The position numbers and the translations under genes were made by a program. Of a stretch of 64,000 bases of DNA, positions 1 to 12,630 are shown piece by piece. The notes beneath the pieces were generated by a model. That model did not search any database, had not been told where the DNA came from, and was given only the letters and a program-made list of their open reading frames with translations. Positions within the stretch are counted from its first letter, which is position 1. Every line of letters starts with the position of its first letter. Source of the stretch: Paguma larvata. Lineage: Eukaryota; Chordata; Mammalia; Carnivora; Viverridae. Location of the stretch: contig CM057825.1 in the NCBI GenBank assembly GCA_030068075.1, forward strand, positions 78,817,123 through 78,881,122, in the 5' to 3' direction.

Positions 1-640
1 GCCACTCACTGAGATAAGAAATATAGGATGAAGAATAAAACTTGATCAGTTGAGGGCATGTTGATCTTGAACGGCATTTGGTTCATCAAATGGTGTCTGA
101 TTTCCTTTTAAACTGAGAGTCAGTTGCAAACGTGGGCTAAATCCTAGTCAAAATAAATTGGAGCTTCCTTCTCCAACATGAGCCCCATATGAATAAGCAA
201 ATTAAGAACCGAGAATCACATAGCAAACCAAATACAATAATCATTAAAAAAAATTAATCATTACATCAAGAAAAAAAAAAAAGAACCAAGAACCACAGAT
301 AATAATGGTCTAATATCCCTTCCCAAGTTAGTGGGAGACCAGGGGAAACAAAGACTGGTTCAATCTGGGGTTTCAAGATAGACTTTGATATGAGACTGCA
401 TGTAAATGGCCTAGATTTATGATATGTGTGATAACACAGAATATACTTATGTGTGGGTCCAGACATGGAAATCCATGATGGGAATCCAGGCAAGAGGTTG
501 AGCATCAACACCAAGAAAACAGAGAACAAGTAAGAGAAAAGCCCAAATAATGTAAAGAGACATATCGAGTTTGGGAGGCAAATCCCAAAACTTCTAAATT
601 AATTGGTCTAGAGTGGGCAAATATCATCCTAGACATCACT
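1..640. other. Intergenic DNA, nothing recognised
   Basis: AT-rich sequence with an A-rich run near 268-284. I see no exon-like frame with splice sites. The 87-codon reverse open frame at 266-529 has no recognisable domain and is probably chance. Confidence 0.5.
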
Positions 641-644
641 CTGG

Positions 645-815
645 CAGATTCTTAACCCTAGCTGCACATGAGAAACTTCTTTTTAAAAATACCATGCATA
701 GCTCCCACTTCCCAGAGATTCTGATGAACCCATCTAAGGTAAGGTCTTGGCATTAGGTTTTTTAAAAGTTCCCAAATGATTCTAATGTAAAGGTAGAGTT
801 CAAAACTACTACCAA
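645..815 (+). mobile_element. MER5A-like hAT DNA transposon relic
   Basis: The stretch contains the near-palindromic MER5-type phrases: an early 'cttaaccctagctgcacatg' followed later by 'cccaaatgattctaatgta' with an internal 'cagagattctgat'. These are the hallmarks of the non-autonomous hAT-Charlie MER5 group as remembered from mammalian genomes. Subfamily and exact ends are uncertain. Confidence 0.6.
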
Positions 816-3130
816 TCTTCCAAAGCAGAGGGGTTCTATACTTTCTCCCAATTTTTTCAGAACTACTTCCCCTAGACCCACTCTTAACAATAACCGTATC
901 TTTTACCTAACTTCGACTATGGGAATCTGATATAAGCAATATCAAATACTATCACTTTGATTTTTGATCAAGAAATGTCTCTGCCATCTCAATCTCACTG
1001 CCATCCTTATCTGGAAGTAAAGATAAACCAAACTCCTTTTTCCAGTGGATCATCTCTTTCTTATCATAACCATGGTAAGTCTCTTACATTAAAAATAAAA
1101 ACAAATACAAACAAAACAGCTTTCAAAAACTTTGTTAACTCTTGAGGCACCTCTCCATTTCTTTTCTTCCCTTCAAGCCAAACTTCTTTGATAATAAGGT
1201 CTCCTTACAACCAGGATTGGTGTAATGATTCCTGGTGATTTCTAACAACTTTGAAAAGCGGAAAAATCTGAAGAGAAATATTCTGTTCCAGAAACTCTAG
1301 TCAGGCCATGGAAGAAAGGTCCTCTACTGTACCAAGCAAAGTCAGAGAAGGAAATCCAGCATTCTTGTACAAAAGGAGAGAGTTGCATGTATTATATAAG
1401 GACAAAGAGTTAAACCGAAAAGAAGATAAATTCTGACAGTACTAAACTATGAAAGGTGGGAGAGCAAATTCCAGGCATTTTTATACCACTAATATTGTAT
1501 TATGTTGTCAAACTGGCAACAATTCTGGTGCAAAATATACAGTCTAAGCTTGTAAATTTGGTTCAATAACAGCTAGGTACAATTGAGACAGTAAATAAGA
1601 TAAGAGCTGAATCATTGGCCATTGTTTAATATGACTTTAGAATAAATTTACTGGTAATTAAAGTAGTTACATGACACATTCCAGTAGCTTTTAGGAACAA
1701 GAAAAACAACACACTTATAAATAGCCATATGGGAAAAATGCCCATCATATTGGCTAAAAGTAAATAGGAATAATGCCAAGGAAGAGTGGAAGGATCTCAC
1801 AAAAAAGTCCACTCATCCCTCTTGAAAGAGGAAGCAATATCTCTGGGTCACTAGACTTCAATGTTAAATTGACTTAACAGAAGAAAGATACAAGATTAGG
1901 AAAGTTTTAGTAATCCCTCCTATCTCAAGCTGGCAACTAGGAAGAATTTAAGATACAACCCCTCCCCCTTTCACCATCACTGTCAACAACAAACTGAACA
2001 CACACATTGACAATTTCACTTCCAGCAAGCAGAACACTGACATGGGTGTAAAACTGTTGAGGATCAAGTAAGTTCTTGGCTGGAGAATTAAGAGAGTAAA
2101 AGTAATTCTTCCTCAATTATCTTTTCTCTCCTCTCTGGAAAACTGAGTTAGAAAACTTAAAGGAACCCAAAAAAGAAGAAAAAAGTAAAAATAAAGAAGA
2201 ATAAAGCTGTACTTCAGTCTGAGGGAAGGATTCCTTACAAGGTCAAACCCTGTTTATATATCCTTGGCTTGCAGCAAGATTTAAACATTTGTCTGGAGCA
2301 GATCTGAATATATTACCCTAAAATCAAAAGATTTCAATGGTTATTTTCAAGATTTAGATATGTGAGGTCTTCTATGTCTAAGTTCTCAAGTAACTATTAC
2401 CATTATCTACTGAAGGCCAACATAATTCCTAATTTATTAATTTCTCAATAATCATTCGTTGAAATAAATTTTTTGGTCTTAGTTTGGTTGGTATGCCATA
2501 ATTAGTAAAACTTCCTTTAAAAACTTGTGGAAGAATAAATGAAAATTCCCTTCAAGAAGTTGAATACTGCATAAATGCAAGATATCCCTACTATTAATTG
2601 GAACAGGATACTGCAACAGTCCTACTATATATCCACCAGGCAGTCTGTCCATTCATCAAGATTCATTAAAAAACCAACAGATGGGCAACATAATAAAACT
2701 GACATTTAGAAGATCCTGGTCTTTGCCCCTTGGCTCCCTGACCTCGGGCCAGAGTGTGGCCCTTAAATCCATCTCCTCAAGAGACTGAAGGTAACGTCTG
2801 TGTGGCCAAACTGGTTCCGCCATTGGTCTCATCCCAACCAAAGCTCTTTAGTTTTATTTTTCCCTTTAGATTTGTGGGTTAGAGTTTTATTTGCTGCATA
2901 ATTTGTTCCTTAATTATCTGGAAGTTTGTATTTTTCTTTACCCCTTGGCATTGAATCAGCAATGTATCCACTGCATTTTCTTTATTAAATGGTGGTTCAC
3001 TATATGTCCTTAGAACTGATTGCAATTGTAAATGTTTATTATTGCTCTAATTATAATAACATACTAGCCATTCTATGTCTCGCATCAAGATAAAGTAAAA
3101 ACGAACAGTCCTCTAGTTTCAATTTTAAAA
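816..3130. other. Intergenic DNA without a recognised gene
   Basis: About 2.3 kb of AT-rich sequence. The open frames here (62 and 61 codons) lack splice context or a familiar protein. I recognise no clear repeat family by eye, although decayed repeats may be present. Confidence 0.4.
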
Positions 3131-3138
3131 ATCTAGAC

Positions 3139-3450
3139 CAGCACTAACATGGTAGCCTCTAGACATGTTCAGCTATCAAGCACTTGAAATATGAGTTATC
3201 TGAATTTGAAATGTACTTTAGCATTAAACACATAGCAGATTTCAAAAATTTAGTACAAAAAAAAAAGAATTTAGAATATCTCAATAAATTTTAAGTTGAT
3301 TGTGTTGAAATGACAACATTTTGATTATACTGGGTAAAATAAAATATTTTTACTAAATTAATGCCAACTGCTTCTTAATTTTTTAATGTGGTGACTAGAA
3401 ATTTTCAATTACATATGTGCTTTGCATTCTATTTCTAGTAGGCAGCATTG
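3139..3450 (+). mobile_element. Non-autonomous hAT-type DNA transposon with target duplication
   Basis: A 312-bp element has the body of an abundant mammalian hAT MITE: 'caagcacttgaaatatgag' early, 'gtggtgactagaaattttca' and 'ggcagcattg' late. It has imperfect terminal inverted repeats (cagcactaac against the reverse complement of ggcagcattg). It is bracketed by ATCTAGA(C/T) at 3131-3138 and 3451-3458, which fits the 8-bp target duplication of the hAT superfamily. The family name was not resolved by eye. Confidence 0.65.
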
Positions 3451-3458
3451 ATCTAGAT

Positions 3459-4900
3459 GCTCGGAGTCATTCTAGAGATTTTCATTCTTAATGACAGAAT
3501 AGTCTTACTAATTTAATTAATTTAAATTCACTCTTTTCTTACAGGCTTGTTTAAAATTTGTTTATTTTCTTCCAGAGTTGACAAGAAGATAAAAGATAAA
3601 TTAAGTAAAACTAATTAGTGACCATTAATCATGTTTAAATGGCACTGACCTTGATCTTCCAAGAGCTTGGGAAGTCTTTGAAACACCTGCATTAATGGCT
3701 TTGTGTCATGCCAAGTGATACTGAATGCTGAACCAGAAATATTCTAATGTTGTTCTTGCCTTAGGTGACTGCCTCTGCCTGGAGCTCCACTAAGCATAAT
3801 AAACAGTGAGTGACACATAATAGCCCAAGCACTGATATATGTGTTGGAAAATGTCACTTTTTTTCCAAAATAATGTCATGAAATAGAATATAAGAAATTA
3901 GAAGAGTAGATCTGTTTCTAGCACTTTGATTTATTTTCAAACTCAGCTTTCGATATGTATATGGTATAAAGTAAACATGAATGTATGATCACCTAGTCAT
4001 ACGTCAGAGATATTTTTTAAAAAAGTAAGTGAGCACCTTATTTGTGACCTATGGGAAAAAATGAAAATCTTAAGAAAACTAAGAAATAATGAGAGATGAA
4101 AAGACCTAGTATTAAAAAAAAAAAAAAGCTACCAACCACACCTCCATGCCACTGGTTTTATCCATTGAATTGAAAACAAGAATCATAAGAAAACAGCTCA
4201 ACCATGAGAAAATAGCAATATCCTTCTGATCTGGAATATACAACAACGGCTTTATTAAACATCATTGAATTCAAAGGAAATACAGGCCTAAGATGAGCCA
4301 TCTGAGCGAAAGACACAGAAGCCTACAAAATCACATAGAGCATGCGAGCTGATAAAGACTCAAAAAAAAAAGAATAGTTGAATTAGGAAAACTGTTCTGT
4401 ATAATTTTCCTACCCTTAACTAAAGAAGTGCACTCTATAGTGTAACAGGATATTCAAAAAGGGAGAAAACTATTTTTCTCTAACACAAGCTACTAATAAC
4501 AAGAAATTTAATAACAAGAAGCAAAGGATTTAATAATGCAAAGATATATACTTAGAATAATGTAATCTTAAAGATACCCATATTAAAAAAAAATCACAAA
4601 GGCAATGAAGAGATAACTATAGACTGCTCAGTATTTGTGTATTGAAGCATTTAGTATGATTCTATTTTTTTCATCTTTAAGCTCCCAATTTTCCATACAG
4701 ACAGACCAAAGCATTGAATTTAGTAAATGTCTAAAATTAGAAACAGCTCGTAGAAAGACCAAAACTAGAAATAAATTAATTTCCAATTGATTTTATTAAT
4801 TTTCCAGGGAGTTTTTTCTATCCACATTCTCACTCTAAAAATCACCATTTTTAAGGCAATATGAATGAGTTTTACGAGGCCTAACATGAAGGAAATAATC
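3459..4900. other. Intergenic DNA, nothing recognised
   Basis: AT-rich, with poly-A runs near 4113 and 4362. There is no open frame of note and no recognised repeat. Confidence 0.4.
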
Positions 4901-5282
4901 TTTTTTTTCTTTTTTTTAAATTGGAAGTATAATTAACATATACTGTTAGCCTCAGGGCGTAGAACATAATAATTCAACAGTTCTGTACATTACTCAGTGC
5001 TCATCGAGATATGTTTACTGTTAATCCCCTTTACCTATTTCACCACTACCACCCTCCCACCCACCTCTCCTCTGATAACCACCAGTTTGCTCTCTGTACT
5101 TAAGAGTGTGGTTTTTTTGTTTTGTTTTGTTTTGTTTTTGCTTGCCTCTTTTTTCTTCATTGGTTTTGTTTCTTAAATTTTACATATGAGTGAAATCATA
5201 TGGTATTTGTCTTTGACGGACTTATTTCACTTAGCATTAAACCCCCTAGCTATACTCATGTTGTTGCAAATGACAAAATCTC
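4901..5282 (-). mobile_element. L1 3'-end fragment
   Basis: Reading forward, a T-rich start (the element's poly-A tail in reverse) is followed by 'gaagtataattaacatata', 'ctgtacattactcagtgctc' and 'tatttcacttagcatta'. These are typical of the 3' UTR and ORF2 end of carnivore L1. The element is 5'-truncated and lies on the reverse strand. A TTTTG-type stretch near 5114-5138 is the variable 3' UTR tract. Confidence 0.75.
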
Positions 5283-5569
5283 AAAACGTGAAAGAAAAAA
5301 TCTTAACAGAGAGTTCACTTTTGAAATAGTCTTTGAATCAAGTTCAGTTTTTAAGGCGTTATTCCACAAAAGCATGCTAAACTCCTCTGTAAACCGTGAT
5401 TGCTATTAGTTAATGATAAACTCCTCAAAACATTGTATAAAATGTTTATGATCATACGGTTTTTTAAAATCAAAATGGGATGGGGTAATATATAATTTAC
5501 TAAAGTTTTCTTTTTTAGTTTATCAAACATTTCCTTTTTAGTACTTTAATCTTTTCTTAGTCTAAATAG

Positions 5570-5980
5570 TTTGCCACTCTATAAATGTCCCCAGTTTTCT
5601 TAACTACCACTGCATAATGTCTATTTAGTATGTAGGTTATAAATAATATTTTGATATTACAAACAATATTACAGTACTATTCTTTGGCTTATATTTTGTG
5701 TAACCTATATAAGAATTTCAGAATAATAAATTCCTAGTTGTGGAACTTCTGAGTCAAAGATTATTACATTTTTGGGCTTTTGGCAGATATTGCAAAAATT
5801 ATTCTCCAAATCACTTGAGCCAATCACTGTTCCCAGCAGAAATAAATAAGAGGGCCTGTTTTCCCATACCCTCACCAACACTGAGTGTTAAGATCTGTTT
5901 TACCCATACTTCATAGGATAAGAACATATCTCAATTTTTACTCTACTAGGATTTTTCTGAGAAATCAAAATTGAGAGTTT
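5570..5980 (-). mobile_element. Old L1-type fragment
   Basis: The phrase order 'cttctgagtcaaagattatt', 'ggcagatattgcaaaaatta', 'ccctcaccaacactgagtgt' matches, with heavy divergence, the ancient L1 3' UTR block normally read as 'tgctgggtcaaaggg ... atattgccaaattg ... caccaacactgg'. Ends are uncertain. Confidence 0.5.
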
Positions 5981-6223
5981 TTTTTTAAGTTTATCTTTTA
6001 TTCTTGTTCAGTTGGTCTTTCCTGATCCATCTGTGTAAAATAGAGTAACAACAATAAAAGTTCTCTGTCTTGAGACTTATGGGATATATTTGAAAATAAT
6101 CATCTGATTCCAGGGATTGGCAAATACAATTCAGTGTGGATATGGTATGAATTCCAGAATTTTTTCTAACATCGTTAGTTTAGCTTCTCAGCAAACAAAG
6201 CAGAATTCAGTCTTATTCAATAT

Positions 6224-6249
6224 AATGTTCCCTAGCAATAGGGAACATT
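6224..6249. repeat. Perfect 11-bp inverted repeat (hairpin)
   Basis: AATGTTCCCTA and TAGGGAACATT are perfect reverse complements separated by GCAA. This could form a stem-loop, but no transcript is known here. It is more likely incidental or part of a decayed transposon. Confidence 0.6.
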
Positions 6250-7393
6250 TCAATTTGGCCTGTAACCAGCAAAAATTAAAAGCCTTCAATATTATCCAAT
6301 CTAAAATTTCAACTATTTATATGATTTCCTCTTCAAGCAATTTGTCTTTCATGAACAGAGATTCAAACCCAAAGGAAATCCTTTTTTTGTAAATTTATAC
6401 TTCAAAAGCAAACAAACAAAAAATAAGAGAAGTGTTTCAAGATTGCCATGGAAATTGACATTCCTACTGTGCATCTTAGGACAACATGTGAGAGCTTTAC
6501 TGAAGCCTTTGAAGATTTAAAATGCATCAAATTAAAAACCATGTCCATTTAAATAAAAAGCTCTTCTGGCATCAATTCTGTCCACATTTCTGGTGGGGAA
6601 GAAAATGGCTTTTTTTTAAGATATGAACACAGTTGGGGATAAAGATATTTTCTTTATAGAAACTATCTAGATATCTCACTGTTGGATATTAATGTTAAGA
6701 TAAAAGTAAAACAGATTTGTGCAGTGGACATGACAGGGAAGTGAGCTACAAAGAGAAAACAATTTTCAGCTTCCAAGAAATTACAGTGCTATAGAATATC
6801 ATCAAGTCTTGAGGATTTGAAGGCAACTTTAAAAGGGATATAGTTCAACCCTTTATTCATCTAATGCTTAAATCTTCTCCATGGGAGACTGGTCAAATGT
6901 TCACTCACTTAATGCTTAATTAATATGTGCTGTGACAGGAACACGTTACCTATTGAGGTAGCACATTAACTCTGGAGCAGCCCATTTAGCCATGACAACT
7001 TCTAAGTCCTTCTTGGTATGTTCTGCTTAAATCTGTTTTCTTATACTTAATATTTACGGATTTTACTTATTCACTGGAATTACAAGAGAACTCTTGGTTG
7101 GCTAATTCTACATCCATTCTCAACTGCTTCTTTCTTTCACTTTCCCTCATACAAGCAGAAAAAGTAAATACTTTTTCTAGTCTCCATTGCAGCTAAGGGT
7201 TGCCAAGGGAATCCAGTTTATGACAAATAAGACATAAGTTTAAATGGGGGTTCTGGAAAAGCTTTTTTCATCCATTCCCCCTTCTTTCTGCCTTGAGCAT
7301 AAATTTGATGAGGGCATAACTGCTGTTTGCAATTAGGAATTGGACACTGGCCCTTACATTCCTGAACCACTGAACACTAGAAACCATCTAACT
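6250..7393. other. Intergenic DNA; possible decayed ancient repeat at about 7085-7330
   Basis: No gene is seen. The 7085-7330 stretch, containing 'tgacaaataagacataag' and 'ggttctggaaaagcttttt', resembles an ancient mammalian interspersed repeat, but I cannot name the family. Confidence 0.35.
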
Positions 7394-7620
7394 TTATTAT
7401 TTCTTTTATTTATTTATTTTAAGGGAGAGGAAGTGAGCATACACATGCACATGTGTGAGTTGGAGAGAGGCGGAAAGAGAAGAAAAGAGAGAATCCCAAG
7501 CAGGCTCTGTGTTGTCAGCAAGGAGCCCCACGTGGGGCTTGATTTTATTAACCATGAAATCATGACTTGAGGTGAAATCAAGAATCAGACGTTTAACCAA
7601 CTGAGCCACACAGGCACCCC
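7394..7620 (-). mobile_element. Carnivore tRNA-Lys-type SINE
   Basis: A reverse-strand copy. The tail reads TTATTTATTTATTTT at the low-coordinate end, followed by a GA-rich region, then the tRNA-derived head ending 'gagccacacaggcacccc'. Moderately diverged. Open frames on both strands here are repeat-derived. Confidence 0.9.
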
Positions 7621-8584
7621 AGCAACTACCTAACTACTTTTTGTTAATTAAGAAAAGTAAGCCCCGTCAATCCTGAGAGATTGTAACTGAGGATTTGCAC
7701 CTAAAGACACACCTATTTAACACAAGGTCACACTGGAAGATCAAATATTCATTTCACTTGATAACACCTCATATCTTAACAGAGAAAAAAGTACTTCAAT
7801 AAACTGGTATAGATAGTCAGATTTAGATATATTCTCACCTTCAAATGTCAACAATCTAGAATACATTATAATATTGCAACAATTTAAAATTATTAGGTAG
7901 ACTACATCCTAATAAATGGAAGTTAGAAACCTTTGAATTCTGATGGAAGACCACTGAAGCATTTTATTCATTGTTCCTGGTCAATTCCTTCTCTTTTTCA
8001 TCTTTTCTTTCTATTCCTATCTTACCTCCCCTCCAAATTCACATTAAATTAAGATTTCTAAACTCTGAGAAGTCTGATAGAATTTTCCAATTTGTTTTTC
8101 TTTTATTTTCAAGTCTGTCAGAATGTCAGTTTTCTACAAATTACTTGCTGCCATAGCCTAATCTCAAAAAGGAGTATGGAATTTCAGCTTTCCCCGGATC
8201 AACAAATGTGAGTCTCAAGTTGCAATGTGACTTAGAGATACTGATCTACTTTTTAGATTAACAGCAAAATGCCTCCCCGGGAAATATGTCGAAAACTTTG
8301 ACCTATTTTTCTAGCTTTATTTAATGCATATTACCAAAAATGCTATAAAAGAATTAATATAAGTAGTCTCTTGCAGGAATTAAAAAATATATCAAGATAA
8401 ATCTAAATTTCTCCTCATAATTTATATGCAACTCAATCCTTTTAAAGAAAAACTATAATTGTATCATTATAGAATTTGTATTTATCAATTGTATATCTGA
8501 ATCGGTCAGCAGGATCAATCATATATCTTCCATCTACTTCAAAGAAAACTTCTCAGGAAGATAGAAAAATAGTTAACACAAAGA
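7621..8584. other. Intergenic DNA, nothing recognised
   Basis: AT-rich sequence without a supported gene or clear repeat. The 61-codon frame at 7971-8156 has no features of a real protein. Confidence 0.4.
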
Positions 8585-8830
8585 ACTTTGGCAAAAGTAA
8601 GGTCTGAGTTTGAATTTAGATTTTGCCCCTTATGAACTGATTGATACAGGGCAAATTACTTAACCCCCTGTGTCTTTATTATCAGTAACAAGAGAATAAT
8701 TATACCTACCTCATAGGTTTGTTACGGGGATAATTTAAGATCTATGTGTGTATAAGCTATACACACGTACATATATATGACTTAACATCATCACGAGCCC
8801 ATAAGTGTTCAATAAATTTTTAGCTATTAC
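8585..8830 (+). mobile_element. MIR SINE relic
   Basis: Near full-length MIR order: 'ggtctgagtttgaattt', 'gcaaattacttaaccccctg', 'taattatacctacctcatag', ending 'agtgttcaataaatttttag'. Confidence 0.7.
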
Positions 8831-9950
8831 CATTCCCAGAAAAGTATTGTTACCCTTTGGCAGCCCTTTGACTTCAACCATATTATGCTTTTTGTACTAC
8901 CCTGGTTTTCTCAAATTCTTTCTTTTGATTTGGTGGAATGATTTAAAAATCATGGGATATCTAGCATGAGTAAAAATTATTTTCATATTTACACTTTATT
9001 TTTAATCTCTGTACCATTACCCATACTTTTGTAGAAATAGAATCTATGTGGTTTGGCAAGAGGTTTTCAAAAGACAAAAATAGTAAAGGAGTAGAGATAG
9101 AGCCTCCTAACATTAGACGTATGCGTAAGTTTGTGTTCTCCCAAGAGGATACCCCGAGACAAGGATTCAGTGAACATTGCTTTTTTAAAAAATACTGGGA
9201 ACAATAGTAGAGAAGTAAGGAAGTGACACAAAGAAGTGTTCCTTATCAATCCAACCACCGCTGTAAGTGACTTGAGCTTAACCTCACTGAAGAAACTCTA
9301 GAAACAAGTGCGAAACATACACCTTCAAATTATAGCACCCAAAAGGCAAGGGAGCTAAGGTATTTATATCCCAATTCCTGAGATCATTAGTTGAGGGTTG
9401 CTCCTAGGGGTTGTTAATTCCCTGGTACTTCTTGCCTACTGATAAAGGATCATAGGTATATGTGTTTTCCGTACTGCTGAGGAAAAAGAAATCAGCCACT
9501 GAGATGCAAATACTGGAGCACGGAAACCAGGAGAAGCCTACTGCATGATCAGGATAGGAGGAAGGGGGCACTGATGGTGTGTGCATCAGGACACCAAGCA
9601 CCAAATCAAAATAGAGTAACAGGAGTAATGTACTGTGACAGAATAAATTCCTGGAGTAAAAATATCACCAAGAAAGGAATCTGAGGTGAGGAAGTAAAAG
9701 GCTGAAATTCTTGTGGAATGAAAATGCTGGCAATTCAAAGAAAGTTGAAATTATGGTTTTGGGGTGCAGGTACACATCTCAGCCCAAACTACTTAATTTA
9801 GGTGTATCCTAGCAAGAAATTCATAGCGCTACAAGTCCTTCCCCTAGCTCCATGGGCACACCTAGGACTTCGGGCACAGCTTTTTTATTTGGCTGACTAT
9901 TGTTTAGAGAATATGGTACTTCTCAAAACATGTAAGTCACACTTTTCAGA
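8831..9950. other. Intergenic DNA, nothing recognised
   Basis: No supported gene. Reverse open frames at 9067-9258 and 9404-9604 (63 and 66 codons) show no familiar domain. Confidence 0.4.
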
Positions 9951-10173
9951 TTTTTTTTAAAAAATTTTTTAACGTTTATTTATTTTTGAGAGGCATAGAG
10001 ACAGAGTATAAGCAGGGGAAGGGCAGAGAGAGAGAGAGACACAGAATCTGAAGCGGGCTCCAGGCTCTGAAACATCAGCACAGAGCCCAACGGGGGGCAC
10101 GAACTCACAGACCGTGAGATCATGACCTGAGCTGAAGTCGGACGCTCAACCGAATGAGCCACCCAGGCGCCCC
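9951..10173 (-). mobile_element. Carnivore tRNA-Lys-type SINE, relatively intact
   Basis: A reverse-strand copy with the T-rich tail at 9951, a GA tract, and a well-preserved head ending 'gccacccaggcgcccc'. The flanking direct repeat TTCAGA (9945-9950 and 10174-10179) is a plausible target duplication. It is one of the least diverged copies here, so probably a younger insertion. Confidence 0.93.
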
Positions 10174-10179
10174 TTCAGA

Positions 10180-12269
10180 GCCTTTAAAGACAGTCCGTTT
10201 CGGAACTCCTTAAACCTGATGTATCCTCTCGGAGGAAAATTCAGACATCTTTTGACTAACGAAGTCCCTTGTGACACTTAGCTTGCTGGCATGACATTTT
10301 CTGCATTTTCCTGGCCTGCTGCACAGAATTTGTTGGATGCTATCCTCTGCAGTGGACATCCAAAGAGAAGTTTAGGACTGTGGGCTGGGGCCCAGAATCT
10401 AGGTGGAAGTAGACCTAAAATTGTGAGAAAACCCAAGACACTTGCAATATATGACTTCTGCTTCCCTCACTCCTTTAGCAAACATTTATAAAGCACCTAC
10501 TTTCCTCTCAAGTATATATTTGGCAGTTACAGTGGAAAGTAAACCTGGAGCTGAAATTCCTTGTTATAAGACCTGTCAGTTAGTCCATCTGTGCTAAGGA
10601 AGTGAAGAGTAGATTGTTATGATTAGACTGTCACTTATTTTCCAATGTCTGAATGCCACGATCCACCTCCACCTCATCCCTGCCCCATTCCTGATAAGCT
10701 TATCACAGAAGGGACTTCAGTCGAATCCATCTCAGAGACGAGAGGCAATGAATGTGTCCTCCTGGCATCAAACATTTGCCAGGTCCTTCTCAGATACAAT
10801 GGATGTCATTATTATTAGAGGGGTTTGTGAAACACTTACAGTGAGCTATTTAATAATTTTTGTTGGGCTTCTTTGAAGTATGATTACACTTAGGAAGTTT
10901 TAAGAACTTCTTAGGACTTTTTCATATAAGAATTATGGCATTTTCTTTATACGGAGAAACTTTCCGTGAAAGTCATGACTGCTTATTGCATTGATTTTCC
11001 ATTTTTTATAAAGCCCTGTGGACTTAATGTGTTGGAATAAAGATATCTCTGAAGCAGGCAATTCTCACTTCAAAAAAAATAAATAAATAAAATGGCTGCT
11101 GATGTGGAGTTGTCCTTACAGATGAACGTAAAAGAGATGTTTAAAGGCTACTTAAAATTACTTTGGGGACATTCTAAAAGGAAAATAATTAAATAATGTG
11201 TTTCCTGATCCTTCCCTAAAACAAATCTCCCATTTTGTATAGTGGGATTTTTTTTAAAGAAAAATAAACATATACATGAACATATTTGGAAATATGATTG
11301 AATCTTTATCTCTTTGGGGTATCGTTACCCTTGAAATATGATGATAAAGCTGAGAATGGTTTTATTTAAGAAATTCAACTACAACTTATTCACACTAATA
11401 AAGAAAACACAGATTGATAAATTTTTTAAGCAAGCAAACAAAAAAAAATAATTCACAGATAATCTCCAAGTGAGCACATGGAAACAAGGTAAGAAGGAAA
11501 AGGGAAACAAATTAGGATGCCCAACTTTGCCTTCATTATGTCAAGGAAACGAGTTCTGTTTTAAGAAGGTAAATGATAGTCCCTTCTCAGGGCCCTATTT
11601 GATTCTAATTGCTTTCTAAGTTGACCCCTGTTAGTTCCTTATGGAAAATTCAAAGTGGATAGAATTCCACTTTTTTTTTTTAAATACTACTTTTAGGTAG
11701 ACCTTTGCTTTCCACTGTACCACAGACTTCATCATCCCCTATTACTCATAACCCCATCCTGATTTAAACCTTTATTTCTTCAGCCTGGTCTCTGCAGATG
11801 TGTGATTTGGGACTCCTGTCCAACATTTCCCCCACCCAGTCAAACTGTTCTATTAACTATGCCAAGACACTGTTCATTCCGTAATTCCACCCTCAAGTAG
11901 CCTCCTTCATTTCCTCTTTCCCTGTCTAAATTCCATTTCTCCATAAAATCTATTCATATGACAACCCCTTCATAAAAGGGTTACCATAATTATTATTTAT
12001 AAGTAGAGTGTACCAGTATAAGTTTAATAACTGGCTCACCCTGGAAAAAGAGAAAATCATTTATCTGTAGTGTTTGCCAATTTCTGTGGTATAAATTTTC
12101 CTACCATGGTATGGCCAGTTTCAAAACTTACAGTTGTAAAGGTGCTCACAATCTTCTCTTGAAAGCTTATAAGAGCTGTCTCCAGCACACAATTATCAGA
12201 CTAAGTGGCTCAATACTTTGAAATGTCGTATGAAGGTGTTGTATTATTAAGAGAGGTGAGATACTATAG
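10180..12269. other. Intergenic DNA, mostly unassigned
   Basis: No gene is supported. Around 10475-10550 there is a fragment ('gcaaacatttataaagcacc') of a common ancient repeat seen again at 15.8, 32.2 and 37.8 kb. The 11700-11990 stretch is C/T-rich and vaguely L2-like. Confidence 0.35.
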
Positions 12270-12450
12270 TTGAAGCAAGCAGATTGGAGCAGAAGTAAAA
12301 AAAACTGGGCTTTAGCTCCAGCTCTGCAATGATCTAACTAGGTGACTCTAAAGCCACATAACCACTCTGGATCTCAGTTTCCTATAAATATATAGGAAAC
12401 TATAAAATAATAGGAGCATACTCAATAACTTTCTAACATTAACAGGTCTA
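12270..12450 (+). mobile_element. MIR SINE relic
   Basis: Contains 'ctttagctccagctctgcaa', 'aactaggtgactct' and 'ggatctcagtttcctat' in MIR order. Heavily diverged. Confidence 0.55.
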
Positions 12451-12479
12451 TGACTCTATGTAACCCTTCATATGATCAT

Positions 12480-12630
12480 GTCCTTTATCACCTACCTCAA
12501 CTGGAATCTCCTTTAGAGTAGGCTGTGCCATAACATATTATGTCCTCAATACACCAAGCACAGTGCATATAGCATATATGCAGCATACAGCATGTGCTCC
12601 ATAAATAGTTTTTGAGTAAATTATTTGCCA
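12480..12630 (+). mobile_element. L2 3'-end relic
   Basis: The motif order 'ctttagagtaggctgtgcc', 'tatgtcctcaatacaccaag', 'cacagtgcatatag', 'gtgctccataaatagttttt' matches the L2 terminal region, usually read as '...cctagcacagtgcctggcacatagtaggtgctcaataaat'. Confidence 0.5.

Noticed and set aside
9951..10173. tRNA-like head of SINEs (here and in 15 other copies) as tRNA genes
   Set aside because: These are tRNA-Lys-derived SINE heads with diverged A and B boxes followed by CT-rich bodies and A-rich tails, often with target duplications. They are not functional tRNA genes.
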